DNA from: Bradyrhizobium erythrophlei | GTDB taxonomy: Bacteria > Pseudomonadota > Alphaproteobacteria > Rhizobiales > Xanthobacteraceae | NCBI RefSeq assembly: GCF_900129425.1 | Contig: NZ_LT670817.1 | Span: forward strand, 868,001-932,000 | DNA length: 64,000 nt | Direction of reading: 5' to 3' | Shown here: piece by piece, positions 8,828 to 16,883 of the stretch | Layout: each line of letters starts with the position of its first letter | Position numbering within the stretch: position 1 is the stretch's first letter | Program-made: the position numbers and the translations under genes | The notes under the pieces: generated by a model | What the model was told of the DNA's origin: nothing | The model's database searches: none | The model's input: the letters and a program-made list of their open reading frames with translations, nothing else

Positions 8828-10369
8828 TCATTCCATCACCATCGCATGGTCGTTTTCGTCAGGCGTTGCGGCGCGCCGCAGCAGCAGGACGAGGGGAATG
8901 GCGGCAAGCGAAAGGATCATCATCAATTTGAAATCATCGATGTAGCTGATGATTGAAGCCTGCGTTTGTATGACCTGATCGAGTGCTGCGCGTCCGCTCG
9001 CGGTCCACGGGCTCCATGTTTGCAGCACCGTGCTGTTGTTGAACGCGTGATTGACAGCTGTGACATGGCTGGCGATGGTCGCGTGATTGACCTGGTTGTT
9101 TCTTGTCAAGAGATAGGAGACCACCGATATTCCTACGCTGGAGCCGACGTTCCGCGACAGGTTGTAGAGACCGGTACCGTCGGCGCGCTGTTCGGGTGCG
9201 AGCGTCGCGAACGTCACGGTCGTGAGCGGGACGAACAGGAATCCAAGTCCTGCTCCTTGGATGAATCCGGTTACCGCGATCGTCCACTGCGAGACGTTCG
9301 GATTCCATCCGGTCATGTCGTACATGGCCCAGGCGGTCAGCAGCAGGCCGGTCATGAGCAGCAGCCTGATATCGATCCGTCCGATCAGGCGCCCGACCAG
9401 GAACATGCAGACCATGGTGCCCAGACCGCGTGGGCCCATGACGATCCCTGCGGTCACCACGGGATAACCCATCAGCGTCTGCAGATAGGGCGTCAACAAC
9501 GCCAGGGATGCCAGATAGGTTATCCCGACGATGAAGATGAACAGCACCCCGACCGAGAAATTTCGATCGAGAAACAGTCTGGGATTTACGAAGGAATTTT
9601 TCGCCGTAAAGGTGTGGACGAGAAAGATATAAAGTGCCGATGCGCAGACGACCGCCTCGATCAGAATTTCGACGGAGGAGAACCAGTCAAGTTGCGCACC
9701 CCGGTCCAGAAACACCTGCATGGCGGCAATAGCGAGGCTCAGGCTGCCGAATCCGAGCCAGTCGAGCTTCGCCGCCGCGCTGGTCTTCGTCTCCCTCAGA
9801 AAGAACGATATGCCCGCGAATGCGAGCACTCCCAGGGGCACGTTGATATAGAATACCCATCGCCAGCTGTAGTGGTCGGTCAGCCAGCCGCCGATCACCG
9901 GCCCCAGCACGGGCCCCACCATCACCGATACGCCGAACACGGCCATGGCGGACCCGCGTTCTTCCACCGTGTAGATGTCGAGCAGAACAGACTGGCCAAG
10001 CGGAACAAGCGCTGCGCCGAAGAATCCTTGCAGCAATCGGAAAGCCACGATCTGGACCAGCGACTGCGCAATGCCGCACAGCACGGATGCCATCACGAAA
10101 CCGACGACGGCCGCCATCAGGACGCGCTTGCGGCCGAACCTGTTTGCAAGAAACCCCGATGGCGGGGTCATGATGGCCGCGGCCACGATATAGGAGGTCA
10201 GCACCCAGTTGATCTGATCCGCGCTCGCCGACACGCTGCCCTGCATATAGGGAAGCGCGACATTGGCGATCGTCGTATCCAGCGCCTGCATGACAACGGC
10301 GAGGATGACACACAGTGTAACCGCGGGCCGGTTGATCGGCCGCGGCGCATTTGCAGGGGCATCCGCCAT
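8828..10369 (-). CDS. emrB: DHA2-family MFS multidrug efflux permease (EmrB/QacA type)
   Basis: 513 residues, about 14 membrane helices. Characteristic motifs: LDTTIANVALPYMQG in the first helix, GFLANRFGRKRVL between helices 2 and 3 (motif A), GPVLGPVIGGWL in helix 5 (antiporter motif C). Exports hydrophobic drugs in exchange for protons. It starts 2 bases after the end of the membrane fusion protein gene, the usual emrAB order, and will work with it to cross the periplasm together with an outer-membrane factor encoded elsewhere. Expression is likely under the TetR described below. Confidence 0.92.
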   Translation of the reverse strand: MADAPANAPRPINRPAVTLCVILAVVMQALDTTIANVALPYMQGSVSASADQINWVLTSYIVAAAIMTPPSGFLANRFGRKRVLMAAVVGFVMASVLCGIAQSLVQIVAFRLLQGFFGAALVPLGQSVLLDIYTVEERGSAMAVFGVSVMVGPVLGPVIGGWLTDHYSWRWVFYINVPLGVLAFAGISFFLRETKTSAAAKLDWLGFGSLSLAIAAMQVFLDRGAQLDWFSSVEILIEAVVCASALYIFLVHTFTAKNSFVNPRLFLDRNFSVGVLFIFIVGITYLASLALLTPYLQTLMGYPVVTAGIVMGPRGLGTMVCMFLVGRLIGRIDIRLLLMTGLLLTAWAMYDMTGWNPNVSQWTIAVTGFIQGAGLGFLFVPLTTVTFATLAPEQRADGTGLYNLSRNVGSSVGISVVSYLLTRNNQVNHATIASHVTAVNHAFNNSTVLQTWSPWTASGRAALDQVIQTQASIISYIDDFKLMMILSLAAIPLVLLLRRAATPDENDHAMVME

Positions 10370-10371
10370 GT

Positions 10372-11658
10372 TCAGCTTCCCGATCCAAAGAGATCGGTTA
10401 TGAAACTGGGAAATCCACGGGCATGCCCGGTGTCGACATTCACCTCTACGCTCATGCCGACGCGCAGCGGTGGCTTGCCGGGCACATTGTTGACAAGGAT
10501 GCGCATCGGAACGCGCTGAACGACCTTGACCCAGTTACCGCTGGTATTCTCGGCCGGAAGCAGCGAGAAGCTCGAGGCGGATGCCGGGCTTATGCTGTCG
10601 ACCGTTCCGGTCCATCGCTCGCCCGGATAGGTGTCGACGTCGACCGTGACTTTCTGTTTGGGCTTGACATACGTCAATTCGGTCTCCTTCGGGCTCGCCT
10701 GAACCCAGACGTGATCGGTGGAAACGATGTTGAATGCCGTTGCCGCGGCGGCAAGATATTGACCGGGCTGCAGCGACGGCACGTTGGTCACGATGCCGGC
10801 GAAGGGGGCTCGCACCATCGTGTGCGCAAACTGGCGCGCGGCCTCATCGCGCGCGGCCAAAGCATCCTTGTATCGCGGATGATCCTCGATCGGCGCGTCG
10901 GGGTCGCCGTTGAGGTTGGCGGCGAGGCCGACGAGTTGCTGCTGCAGCGAGGCGAGCTTTTGCTGCGAGTTCTGCAGCGTATTGCGGGCGGCGTCGAAGG
11001 TGGCCCTTGGGGTAAAATTGTTGGCGATTAATTGCTCCTGGCGCTGGAAGTTGACGTTGTTGAAATCGACATCTTTCTGTGCCTGTTCAACCTGGGCCTG
11101 CATGTTGCGGTAACTGGCCTGGAGCGCGACGAGATCATTGCGCGTATTTCCGACCTGGGCCTCGGCGCGATCCAGCGCCAGTTGAAATTGCAGAGGATCG
11201 AGCTTGAACAAGACGTCGCCCTTGGCGACCTTTTGATTGTCGTGCACCAATACCTGCGTGACGATGCCGGAGACGTCGGTTGACAATCCGACCGTGTCGG
11301 CTTGCACATAGGCGTTGTCCGTCGACATGGTTGCACCGCCCGTCACATAAAAATATCCGCCGACAACGAGCGCCACGGGCAACAACGCGAACATTAACGG
11401 CCGACGCAACGATTTCTTCGACGTAACGGAACTGGCCGCCGCAAGGGGGTGAAGCGGTTCAGCCGATGGCCTCACCTCGGACTTGCGATCGTCCGGCCCG
11501 ACCTTCGATTCCGGCTCGGCTGACTCGCCTGTGCCCGGACCCCTGGCCTCCGGCAGACGGCGCGTCAGACGATAGACCTTGTCGTCAGGGAGGCGGGGGC
11601 CGCTCGGTACGGAGTCGGCGCTGTGAATATTCGGCTCGATTTCGCTCGGATTAGCCAT
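10372..11658 (-). CDS. emrA: HlyD-family membrane fusion protein (EmrA type)
   Basis: 428 residues. Unusually long charged cytoplasmic N-terminus (about 90 residues, rich in Pro, Glu, Arg), one membrane helix (LMFALLPVALVVGGYFYVTG), then biotinyl-lipoyl-like half motifs (DNAYVQADTVGLSTDVSGIV and APFAGIVTNVPSLQPGQYL) around a coiled-coil hairpin, and a beta-barrel domain. Periplasmic adaptor for the adjacent EmrB. The 5' leader from 11659 to 11860 shares long stretches with the leader of the hydrolase gene at 12613-12780. Confidence 0.92.
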   Translation of the reverse strand: MANPSEIEPNIHSADSVPSGPRLPDDKVYRLTRRLPEARGPGTGESAEPESKVGPDDRKSEVRPSAEPLHPLAAASSVTSKKSLRRPLMFALLPVALVVGGYFYVTGGATMSTDNAYVQADTVGLSTDVSGIVTQVLVHDNQKVAKGDVLFKLDPLQFQLALDRAEAQVGNTRNDLVALQASYRNMQAQVEQAQKDVDFNNVNFQRQEQLIANNFTPRATFDAARNTLQNSQQKLASLQQQLVGLAANLNGDPDAPIEDHPRYKDALAARDEAARQFAHTMVRAPFAGIVTNVPSLQPGQYLAAAATAFNIVSTDHVWVQASPKETELTYVKPKQKVTVDVDTYPGERWTGTVDSISPASASSFSLLPAENTSGNWVKVVQRVPMRILVNNVPGKPPLRVGMSVEVNVDTGHARGFPSFITDLFGSGS

Positions 11659-12018
11659 GACTTGCTCTTTTTTCCTGGTGCCCGCGCGTCACATCGGTCA
11701 GTCAGGTTTCGCGTCGAACCTGGCTGCGGCGCTGCTAGCGCCGGAGTTCGGCGTTGGCCGGGTGCGCGAGGGGTGCGCGTAACCCGCGGGTCGAGACTAA
11801 CTTTACAAACTGCGCTCATACCGCTAGTCAAATAAAACCACACTGTATCGTTTATATAAGCCAACTTCAGAGACCTGACAAGGAGGATTGTGGATGACGA
11901 AGATGGAACCGACGTAAGGCGAGGCCAGTGCCGTGTTCGCGGAACCGGCAGGCACGTGATCTTCCCGTCGAGAGGGGAGAGCACCCGCGGTGCGATGGAT
12001 ACGAAGCAGTGACGGCGT
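11659..12018. other. Gap: emrAB leader, TetR-type operator and vestigial tetR start
   Basis: From 11714 to 11840 this is the emrA leader, with blocks GTAACCCGCGGG and CTTTACAAACTGCG shared with 12690-12740. The operator is at 11841-11860. On the plus strand beyond it come CCAACTTCAG, GACAAGGAGG and an ATG at 11894 that opens an eight-codon frame (MTKMEPT then stop), resembling the tetR start region. From about 11920 to 12018 nothing is recognised. Confidence 0.6.
11841..11882 (+). promoter_or_regulatory. TetR-type operator, copy 1 (upstream of emrAB)
   Basis: Core ACTGTATCGTTTATATAAG followed by CCAACTTCAG and GACAAGG. The same 42-base arrangement recurs at 12761-12802 and, inverted, at 13631-13673 before tetR. 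On the minus strand the core lies just upstream of the emrA leader, so binding would repress the efflux operon. Core is only partly palindromic. Confidence 0.72.
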
Positions 12019-12612
12019 CTACCGCCCAGTTCCGATGGCCTGGGCGAGTCCCGCAGCCGTCGTGATGATGGCCTGCCGCGGAAAGACCTTCTCCAGCAGC
12101 ACCCGATGCACTTCCTCGTCGCCGTCAGAGCAGCAATCGCCGACGACCAGCAGTTTGTAGTCCGCGTCGGCGGCATGGCGCAGGGTCGAGAGTACGACGC
12201 CGCTGGTGACGATCCCCGTCAGGATCAGGGTCTCGATGCCGTTGGCGCGCAGCATCAGGTCGAGATCGGTCCCGGCGAAGGCGCTTACCCGATGCTTGGT
12301 GACGACGATTTCCTCGGCCAGCGGCGCGACGGCCGGATGGATCTTCGCATTTTCGGCACCCGCGGCGAATGCGCCCGAGGCCTTGAGCCCGCTGAACGTC
12401 GCATTTCGGCCGCTGACCTCCGGATAGCCGGGGCGGAAGCCCACGACCACATAGATCACCCGCATCCCGGCTGTGCGCGCCGCGGCGACCAGCTTCGCCG
12501 TCCGATCGAGCAGCGCCTCCGCACCGGCGGCATAGTTGTCGACGATCAGCATCTGGAAATCCATGACGAGCAGCGCGCTCGTCCGGCAATCGATCGAAAG
12601 ATTGTCTGCCAT
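12019..12612 (-). CDS. Isochorismatase-family hydrolase, catalytic Cys not in the usual place
   Basis: 197 residues with the cysteine-hydrolase fold. The catalytic Asp is in LLVMDFQ (residue 17) and the catalytic Lys in EIVVTKHR. The third residue of the triad, normally Cys in a TNVCVEST-like loop, is replaced: the loop reads GIVTSGVVLSTLRHAADADY. Cysteines are present only later (VVGDCCSDGDEEVH). Such TSGVVLST variants are widespread, so it may use other chemistry or be a non-hydrolytic homologue. Transcribed from a leader related to that of emrA with its own TetR-type site, so it probably belongs to the same regulon. Confidence 0.85.
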   Translation of the reverse strand: MADNLSIDCRTSALLVMDFQMLIVDNYAAGAEALLDRTAKLVAAARTAGMRVIYVVVGFRPGYPEVSGRNATFSGLKASGAFAAGAENAKIHPAVAPLAEEIVVTKHRVSAFAGTDLDLMLRANGIETLILTGIVTSGVVLSTLRHAADADYKLLVVGDCCSDGDEEVHRVLLEKVFPRQAIITTAAGLAQAIGTGR

Positions 12613-12760
12613 TGCTGGTCCTGCTCCTGGGCTGCCCGCAGCGCTATGGGTGCGGGCGTTGCCAGCGCCCGAGCCTGGCGATGGCCGGTTCCGCGACGGG
12701 TGGGCGTAACCCGCGGGCCCAGACCAACTTTACAAACTGCGTTTAGTAAAATCAAACCAC

Positions 12761-12802
12761 ACTGTATCGTTTGTATACTCCAACTTCAGGGATCCGACAA
12801 GG
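12761..12802 (+). promoter_or_regulatory. TetR-type operator, copy 2 (upstream of the isochorismatase-like gene)
   Basis: ACTGTATCGTTTGTATACT followed by CCAACTTCAG and GACAAGGAGG. On the plus strand an ATG at 12813 follows with codons MTKGEW, like the vestige after copy 1; the frame then becomes antisense to tetR and is not a gene. On the minus strand the site precedes the hydrolase leader (blocks CTTTACAAACTGCG and GTAACCCGCGGG shared with emrA). Confidence 0.72.
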
Positions 12803-12956
12803 AGGATTGTGAATGACGAAAGGGGAATGGCGGGGATGGTGGAGGCCATTTGGCTTGACGGTGCCCACGGCCTGCGGATCTCGATCAAGGGCGTCACGAT
12901 GGAAAGTGGCCTGTCTCAACCGTCAAATTCGCGCAAAAGCAGATGAAGGTCGCGCC

Positions 12957-13622
12957 TCAGCGAGGTCTCACGCCGTTCAAGAAGAGCTTGACGGCAGCCT
13001 GTCTCCGCTGTTCCTGCATCTTGGGACGGGTTACGATGCCGTGGAGGCGGTCGGAAGTCCCCAGCACAAGACTGAGGAACAGGTCGGCCGCAATTGCGGG
13101 GTCCTCCAGCTTGATCTGGCCGCGGTCGGCAAACTGCTGAAGAAGAATCGTGACGGCCCGAACTCCACGCAGCCAACCCTCTTCATGGGCGAGCTTTGCC
13201 AGTTCCGGAAACTGGACGGCCTGCGCCGCCAGCGTCCGCCGCAGCATGATCACCTCAGGTGTCGAAGCGTGCACCATCATGAGCCGGCTAAGATCGTGCA
13301 GCGTCGTCTCGACGCTCTTCGGATTGACCTTCGCGGCCTCCGCCGCCGCCGATAGTGGAGCGAGCCAGCGTTGAATCGTGGCTCGCAGGACGGCCGCGAA
13401 CAGATCACGCTTGTCATGATAACGCGCATAGACGGTCGGCTTGCTCACGCCGGCGGTTTCCGCGACCGCATCGATCGACGTGCAATCAAAACCTCGCTCC
13501 ATGAACAGCTTTGTTGCGACGTCGAGCAAGCGCGCGTCACGCCGCACAGCCTCCTCGCGCGTGGGACGGCCGCCGCCCCCCCGCCGGACAGGACGCTCCG
13601 CAACAATTCCTTCCTTCGCCAT
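12957..13622 (-). CDS. TetR-family transcriptional repressor
   Basis: 221 residues. Basic N-terminal arm (RRGGGGRPTREEA), TetR helix-turn-helix with TSIDAVAETAGVSKPTVYARYHDKRD split over residues 48-70, then an all-helical ligand domain. ATG at 13622 follows CAAGGGG at proper spacing. Likely controls itself, emrAB and the isochorismatase-like gene through the three shared sites. The C-terminal domain resembles the AefR-like group (effector unknown). Confidence 0.9.
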   Translation of the reverse strand: MAKEGIVAERPVRRGGGGRPTREEAVRRDARLLDVATKLFMERGFDCTSIDAVAETAGVSKPTVYARYHDKRDLFAAVLRATIQRWLAPLSAAAEAAKVNPKSVETTLHDLSRLMMVHASTPEVIMLRRTLAAQAVQFPELAKLAHEEGWLRGVRAVTILLQQFADRGQIKLEDPAIAADLFLSLVLGTSDRLHGIVTRPKMQEQRRQAAVKLFLNGVRPR

Positions 13623-13931
13623 CCAAAGCCCCTTGTCAGCCTGCTGAAGTTGGATTATGTAAACGATACAGTATAGTTTTTAGAGGTCGGACTATCAACG
13701 ATCTTCGTAACATAAGTCGTAAAGCGCCGGATAGCCGCGCCTGTTGACGACACGACGTTCAACCATCCACCGCTAGCGCTGGCGAACAACCCCGTCCCCC
13801 GAAACGGTCGCCGCGCGAGAGCCGCCGAGCAGCCCCCTCGGCGGCTCTCATGGCTGGTCAGGCACATGTCCGGAGGGCAATTTTTCCCTTGCGATGCGAT
13901 CGTGCATAGTCAAAACGGTCATTGCACCCCA
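13623..13931. other. Gap upstream of tetR: operator and one strong hairpin
   Basis: Besides operator copy 3, the stretch holds a hairpin at 13817-13849 with 13-bp perfect arms (GAGAGCCGCCGAG / CTCGGCGGCTCTC) and a 7-base loop. It has no following T-run, so a terminator role is uncertain. No coding sequence is supported. Confidence 0.5.
13631..13673 (-). promoter_or_regulatory. TetR-type operator, copy 3 (tetR promoter)
   Basis: Read on the minus strand: ACTGTATCGTTTACATAAT, CCAACTTCAG, then GACAAGG as the ribosome-binding region of tetR. The order and spacing equal those of copies 1 and 2, which on the plus strand also lead into AAGG and an ATG. This indicates autoregulation. Confidence 0.75.
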
Positions 13932-14104
13932 CGCGAGTCCCACCATGTCACTTCATCTCTATCTCGCCTTTGTCGCCGCCTGCATCGCGCTGGCGCTGTT
14001 GCCGGGACCGATGGTCACGCTGGTGATCGCCAACGGCGTGAGGCGGTGGAGTTTCTCGGCTCGCGCGACATGGCGCACTGGATGACCGCTGCGATCGATG
14101 GAGG
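13932..14104 (+). pseudogene. Chimeric remnant: LysE 5' fragment joined to 3' end of the 177-residue gene
   Basis: Bases 13932-14037 repeat 14346-14451 (leader and first 31 codons of the LysE gene, two or three differences). Bases 14036-14104 repeat 8440-8508 (the end of the hypothetical gene at 7979-8512, one difference). The two segments meet at the shared dinucleotide GC. The open frame from ATG 13945 ends within the fused part and cannot make a transporter. The order intact gene A, cargo, B', A', spacer, intact gene B is that of a tandem duplication junction. Confidence 0.8.
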
Positions 14105-14109
14105 TTGAG

Positions 14110-14300
14110 GCGTCGCCTTCTTCCCTTCTCCCCTTGTGGGAGAAGTTGGCACGGACGTAGTCCGTGCCGGATGAGGGGTTACGGTCTATCGATAGATCGG
14201 AACCCCTCACCCGTCCGCGATGCTTCGCGTCGCGTCCACCCAAGAGCGAGCTTCGCTCGTCTCGACTCCAACAAGGGGAGAGGGGAAGAGGCGGCTTTTT
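14110..14300. repeat. Intergenic inverted-repeat region
   Basis: Arms CTTCTCCCCTTGTGGGAGAA near 14124 and ACAAGGGGAGAGGGGAAG near 14270 face each other around nested palindromes (GGCACGGACGTAGTCCGTGCC; CGGTCTATCGATAGATCGG; AGAGCGAGCTTCGCTCGTCT). Typical dispersed element of Bradyrhizobium-like genomes; related pieces occur at 14998-15033 and 38195-38365. No coding potential seen. Confidence 0.6.
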
Positions 14301-14358
14301 CCGCATCATAGAATGGTGCATAAGCAACCAGCCATTCGATCCACCCGCGAGTCCCACC

Positions 14359-14976
14359 ATGTCCCTTCATCTCTATCTCGCCTTCGTCGCCGCCTGCATC
14401 GCGCTGGCGCTGTTGCCGGGACCGATGGTCACGCTGGTGATCGCCAACGGCCTGCGCCATGGCACCCGCGCCGCGCTGACAAACATCGCCGGTGCGCAGC
14501 TCGGCCTCGCGATCGTGATCGGCATCGTGGCGATCGGGCTGACCTCGCTGATGGCGACCATGGGTTACTGGTTCGATTGGGTGCGGTTTGCCGGGGCGGC
14601 CTATCTGGTGTGGCTCGGCATCAAGCTCATTCGTTTCCCGGTCGAGGGCGTCAAGGCAGACGCGCCGCCGCCGCCGCCGCGCGGCGGGTTCTTCCTGCAG
14701 GGTCTGCTGGTGCTGCTGTCCAATCCCAAGGTGCTGGTGTTCTTCGGCGCGTTCATTCCGCAGTTCATGGACATGAGCAAAGACCACGTCTCGCAGGTGA
14801 CGTTGCTGGGCGTCACCTTCATGGTCACGGCCGGAATCACCGATGCGCTTTACGCGCTGCTGGCCGGCCGCGCGCGGCTGTTCTTCTCGGCGCGGCGGAC
14901 GCGGCTGTTGTCGCGCGTCTCCGGCGGCATCATGATCGGCGGCGGCGTCTGGCTAGCGCTGACGCGGGCGCGCTGA
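14359..14976 (+). CDS. LysE/RhtB-family amino-acid exporter
   Basis: 205 residues, six membrane helices. LysE motif region LALLPGPMVTLVIANGLRHG at the N-terminus and LLSNPKVLVFFGAFIPQFM in the middle are typical. Exports amino acids or related small metabolites from the cytoplasm; substrate unknown. A proline run (PPPPPP) lies in the central cytoplasmic loop. Start at ATG 14359 matches family N-termini. Its first 31 codons are duplicated at 13945. Confidence 0.88.
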   Translation: MSLHLYLAFVAACIALALLPGPMVTLVIANGLRHGTRAALTNIAGAQLGLAIVIGIVAIGLTSLMATMGYWFDWVRFAGAAYLVWLGIKLIRFPVEGVKADAPPPPPRGGFFLQGLLVLLSNPKVLVFFGAFIPQFMDMSKDHVSQVTLLGVTFMVTAGITDALYALLAGRARLFFSARRTRLLSRVSGGIMIGGGVWLALTRAR

Positions 14977-14997
14977 GCGGCCAGTGCTTGTGGCTCA

Positions 14998-15033
14998 CCC
15001 CCCTCCCTAACCCTCCCCCACAAGGGGGGAGGG
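14998..15033. repeat. Short inverted repeat after lysE, possible terminator
   Basis: CCCTCCCTAACCCTCCCCC-ACAAG-GGGGGAGGG forms a G/C hairpin following the LysE gene. No T-run follows on either strand. Confidence 0.45.
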
Positions 15034-15087
15034 AATGAAGTTATCCATCCATCCGCTGGACAAAGTATCGGGCGTAGCAGTCACAAG

Positions 15088-15891
15088 CTAAAGCATCCGT
15101 TGCGCTCGCAATTCCGTTTCGATCTCCCCGAAAATCCGCGCCAGCCGGTCTGCCCATTGCCGCTGGCCGGCGGGATCGGCGATCAGGTCCTGGCGGATTT
15201 CGATTCCCGTGTTCATCAGCCCGCGGGCCTCGCCGTGAACCGGAATGGTGTAGTCGGTCTCGTCACTCACCGCATAAGGTTCGTTGTCGCCGACCACGAG
15301 ATCGGGCTCGGCGCGCAACCACTTTAACAATAGCGGCGGCAGTCTGCTGTCGCGATGATAGAGCGTGCCGATATGCCAGGGCCTGGCAATGCCGGCGTAG
15401 ACCGGCGTGAAGCTGTGCAGCGACACCAGCACGGTCGGGACGCCGTCGCACAGGCGGCGGTCGATCACCTCGGCGATGCGGCGATGGTAGGGTTCGAAGA
15501 TCGCTTCGCGCCGCGCTTGCGCCGCGTCGCGGGCGATGCCCTCGTTGCCGGGTATGACGGTCGCTTCGCTGATGCGCGGGATCGAACTCGGCGCGCCCGG
15601 CGGGCGATTGCAGTCGATCACCAGCCGCGAGTAGCGCTGCGCGATCAGGTGCGCGTCGATATCTTTCGACAATGCGTCCGCGACGCCGGCAATGCCCGGA
15701 TCCCAGGCGATATGCCGCGTCAACTCGCCGGCCGGCAGCCCGAGATCGCCGAGGCTGCGCGGGATCCGCCGGCCGTAATGGTCTGACGTCAGCAGGAACG
15801 GCGAGCGCCCGGCGCTGTTACCTTCAAATACCGGCGGAACATCTTCGCTTCCGAGGAGTAATGATGTGTCGCCGGTACCGTCCAAAGCCAT
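15088..15891 (-). CDS. N-formylglutamate amidohydrolase-family protein
   Basis: 267 residues, FGase family. Begins with a FEGNSAGRSPFLLTSDHYGR segment (normally NPxGxSPxLLxxPHxG, H kept as SDHYG), then RYSRLVIDCNRPP, then LVSLHSFTPVY and a C-terminal TGIEIRQDLI; these supply the metal and substrate ligands. Members cleave N-formylglutamate to glutamate and formate (histidine degradation) but many act on other N-acyl amino acids. No hut genes are nearby, so histidine use is not supported. The next genes are transcribed away from it. Confidence 0.82.
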   Translation of the reverse strand: MALDGTGDTSLLLGSEDVPPVFEGNSAGRSPFLLTSDHYGRRIPRSLGDLGLPAGELTRHIAWDPGIAGVADALSKDIDAHLIAQRYSRLVIDCNRPPGAPSSIPRISEATVIPGNEGIARDAAQARREAIFEPYHRRIAEVIDRRLCDGVPTVLVSLHSFTPVYAGIARPWHIGTLYHRDSRLPPLLLKWLRAEPDLVVGDNEPYAVSDETDYTIPVHGEARGLMNTGIEIRQDLIADPAGQRQWADRLARIFGEIETELRAQRML

Positions 15892-15976
15892 TTTTTCTTA
15901 CTCGTTGCCTATCGAAGCAGCATACCGATTTAGGAATAAGCAGCGATCGGTATAGATTAGATTGTCCGAAGTGACG

Positions 15977-16882
15977 ATGATTGCATCGACGATGCCCCTG
16001 CTGACGATCCATCACAAGACCGAATATCGCTATGCACACCCGGTGGCATTCGGCGAACACCGCATCATGCTGCGTCCGCGCGACGGCCACGATTTGCGCG
16101 TGCTTTCGAACAACCTCGAGATCGTGCCGGAGCCGATGTCGCTGCGCTGGATCCACGACGTATTCGGCAACAGTGTCGCGATTGCGACCTTCGACGAGCG
16201 CGCCGAAACCCTGTCGTTCGTCAACACCGCCACCGTCGAGCACAATCCCGCCGAGGAGTTCGCGCTGACCCCGGACGATCCGGCGTATTTCTATCCGTTT
16301 CTATACGACAACGAAGAGTTTCCCGACCTCGTTCAATTCATCAGGCCGCAATATGGCGATCCCGAGGGCGAGCTGTCGGCGTGGGCGCGGAATTATCTCG
16401 ACGCGGAAGGACCGACCCCGACCTTCAATATTCTCAGCGGCATGACCTACGGCATCCGCAAGGCTTTCAGCTACCGCAAACGGCACGAGCAGGGCACCCA
16501 GCATCCGCTCGACACGCTGCAGACGAGGTCCGGCACCTGCCGCGACTACGCGCTGTTCATGATCGAGGCGCTGCGGCGGCTCGGCATCGCCGCGCGCTTC
16601 GTATCGGGGTATATTTCGATCCCGGGCGGCCGCGCGCGCGGCTATGTCGGCGGCGGCTCGACCCATGCCTGGGTGCAGGTCTATCTGCCGAGCGCCGGCT
16701 GGATCGAGTTCGATCCCACCAACGGCATCGTCGGCACCCGCGATCTCGTGCGCGTGGCGGTGGCGCGCGATCCGGGTCAGGCCATCCCGCTGCATGGCAC
16801 CTACCTCGGTTCGGCCGATGCCTTTGTCGGCATGGACGTCAGCATCAACGTCGTTTCGGCGGACGAGCAGGCGGAGACGTAA
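15977..16882 (+). CDS. Transglutaminase-like protein (bacterial N-terminal domain type)
   Basis: About 301 residues. N-terminal beta domain (LLTIHHKTEYRYAHPVAFGE) of the type found before bacterial transglutaminase cores, then the core with Cys in RSGTCRDYALFMIEALRRLG, His in GGGSTHAWVQVYLP and Asp in WIEFDPTNG: a complete Cys-His-Asp triad. Likely a cysteine peptidase or transferase; substrate unknown. Start at ATG 15977 or 15992; an earlier TTG at 15962 is possible. The second transglutaminase gene begins 1 base after its stop, so the two are one operon. Confidence 0.85.
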   Translation: MIASTMPLLTIHHKTEYRYAHPVAFGEHRIMLRPRDGHDLRVLSNNLEIVPEPMSLRWIHDVFGNSVAIATFDERAETLSFVNTATVEHNPAEEFALTPDDPAYFYPFLYDNEEFPDLVQFIRPQYGDPEGELSAWARNYLDAEGPTPTFNILSGMTYGIRKAFSYRKRHEQGTQHPLDTLQTRSGTCRDYALFMIEALRRLGIAARFVSGYISIPGGRARGYVGGGSTHAWVQVYLPSAGWIEFDPTNGIVGTRDLVRVAVARDPGQAIPLHGTYLGSADAFVGMDVSINVVSADEQAET

Positions 16883-16883
16883 C

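Noticed and set aside
8966..10519. 517-codon plus-strand frame
   Set aside because: Antisense to emrB; composition rich in His, Arg, Gln typical of shadow frames.
12813..13355. 180-codon plus-strand frame with a good ribosome-binding site
   Set aside because: Mostly antisense to tetR; only the leader and first codons look like a tetR-start vestige.
13945..14108. Short LysE-like gene
   Set aside because: Only 31 LysE codons fused to an unrelated gene end; a duplication junction.
14164..15038. Long alternative frames over the LysE gene
   Set aside because: Translations are Arg/Ala-rich shadows; membrane helices and LysE motifs occur only in the chosen frame.
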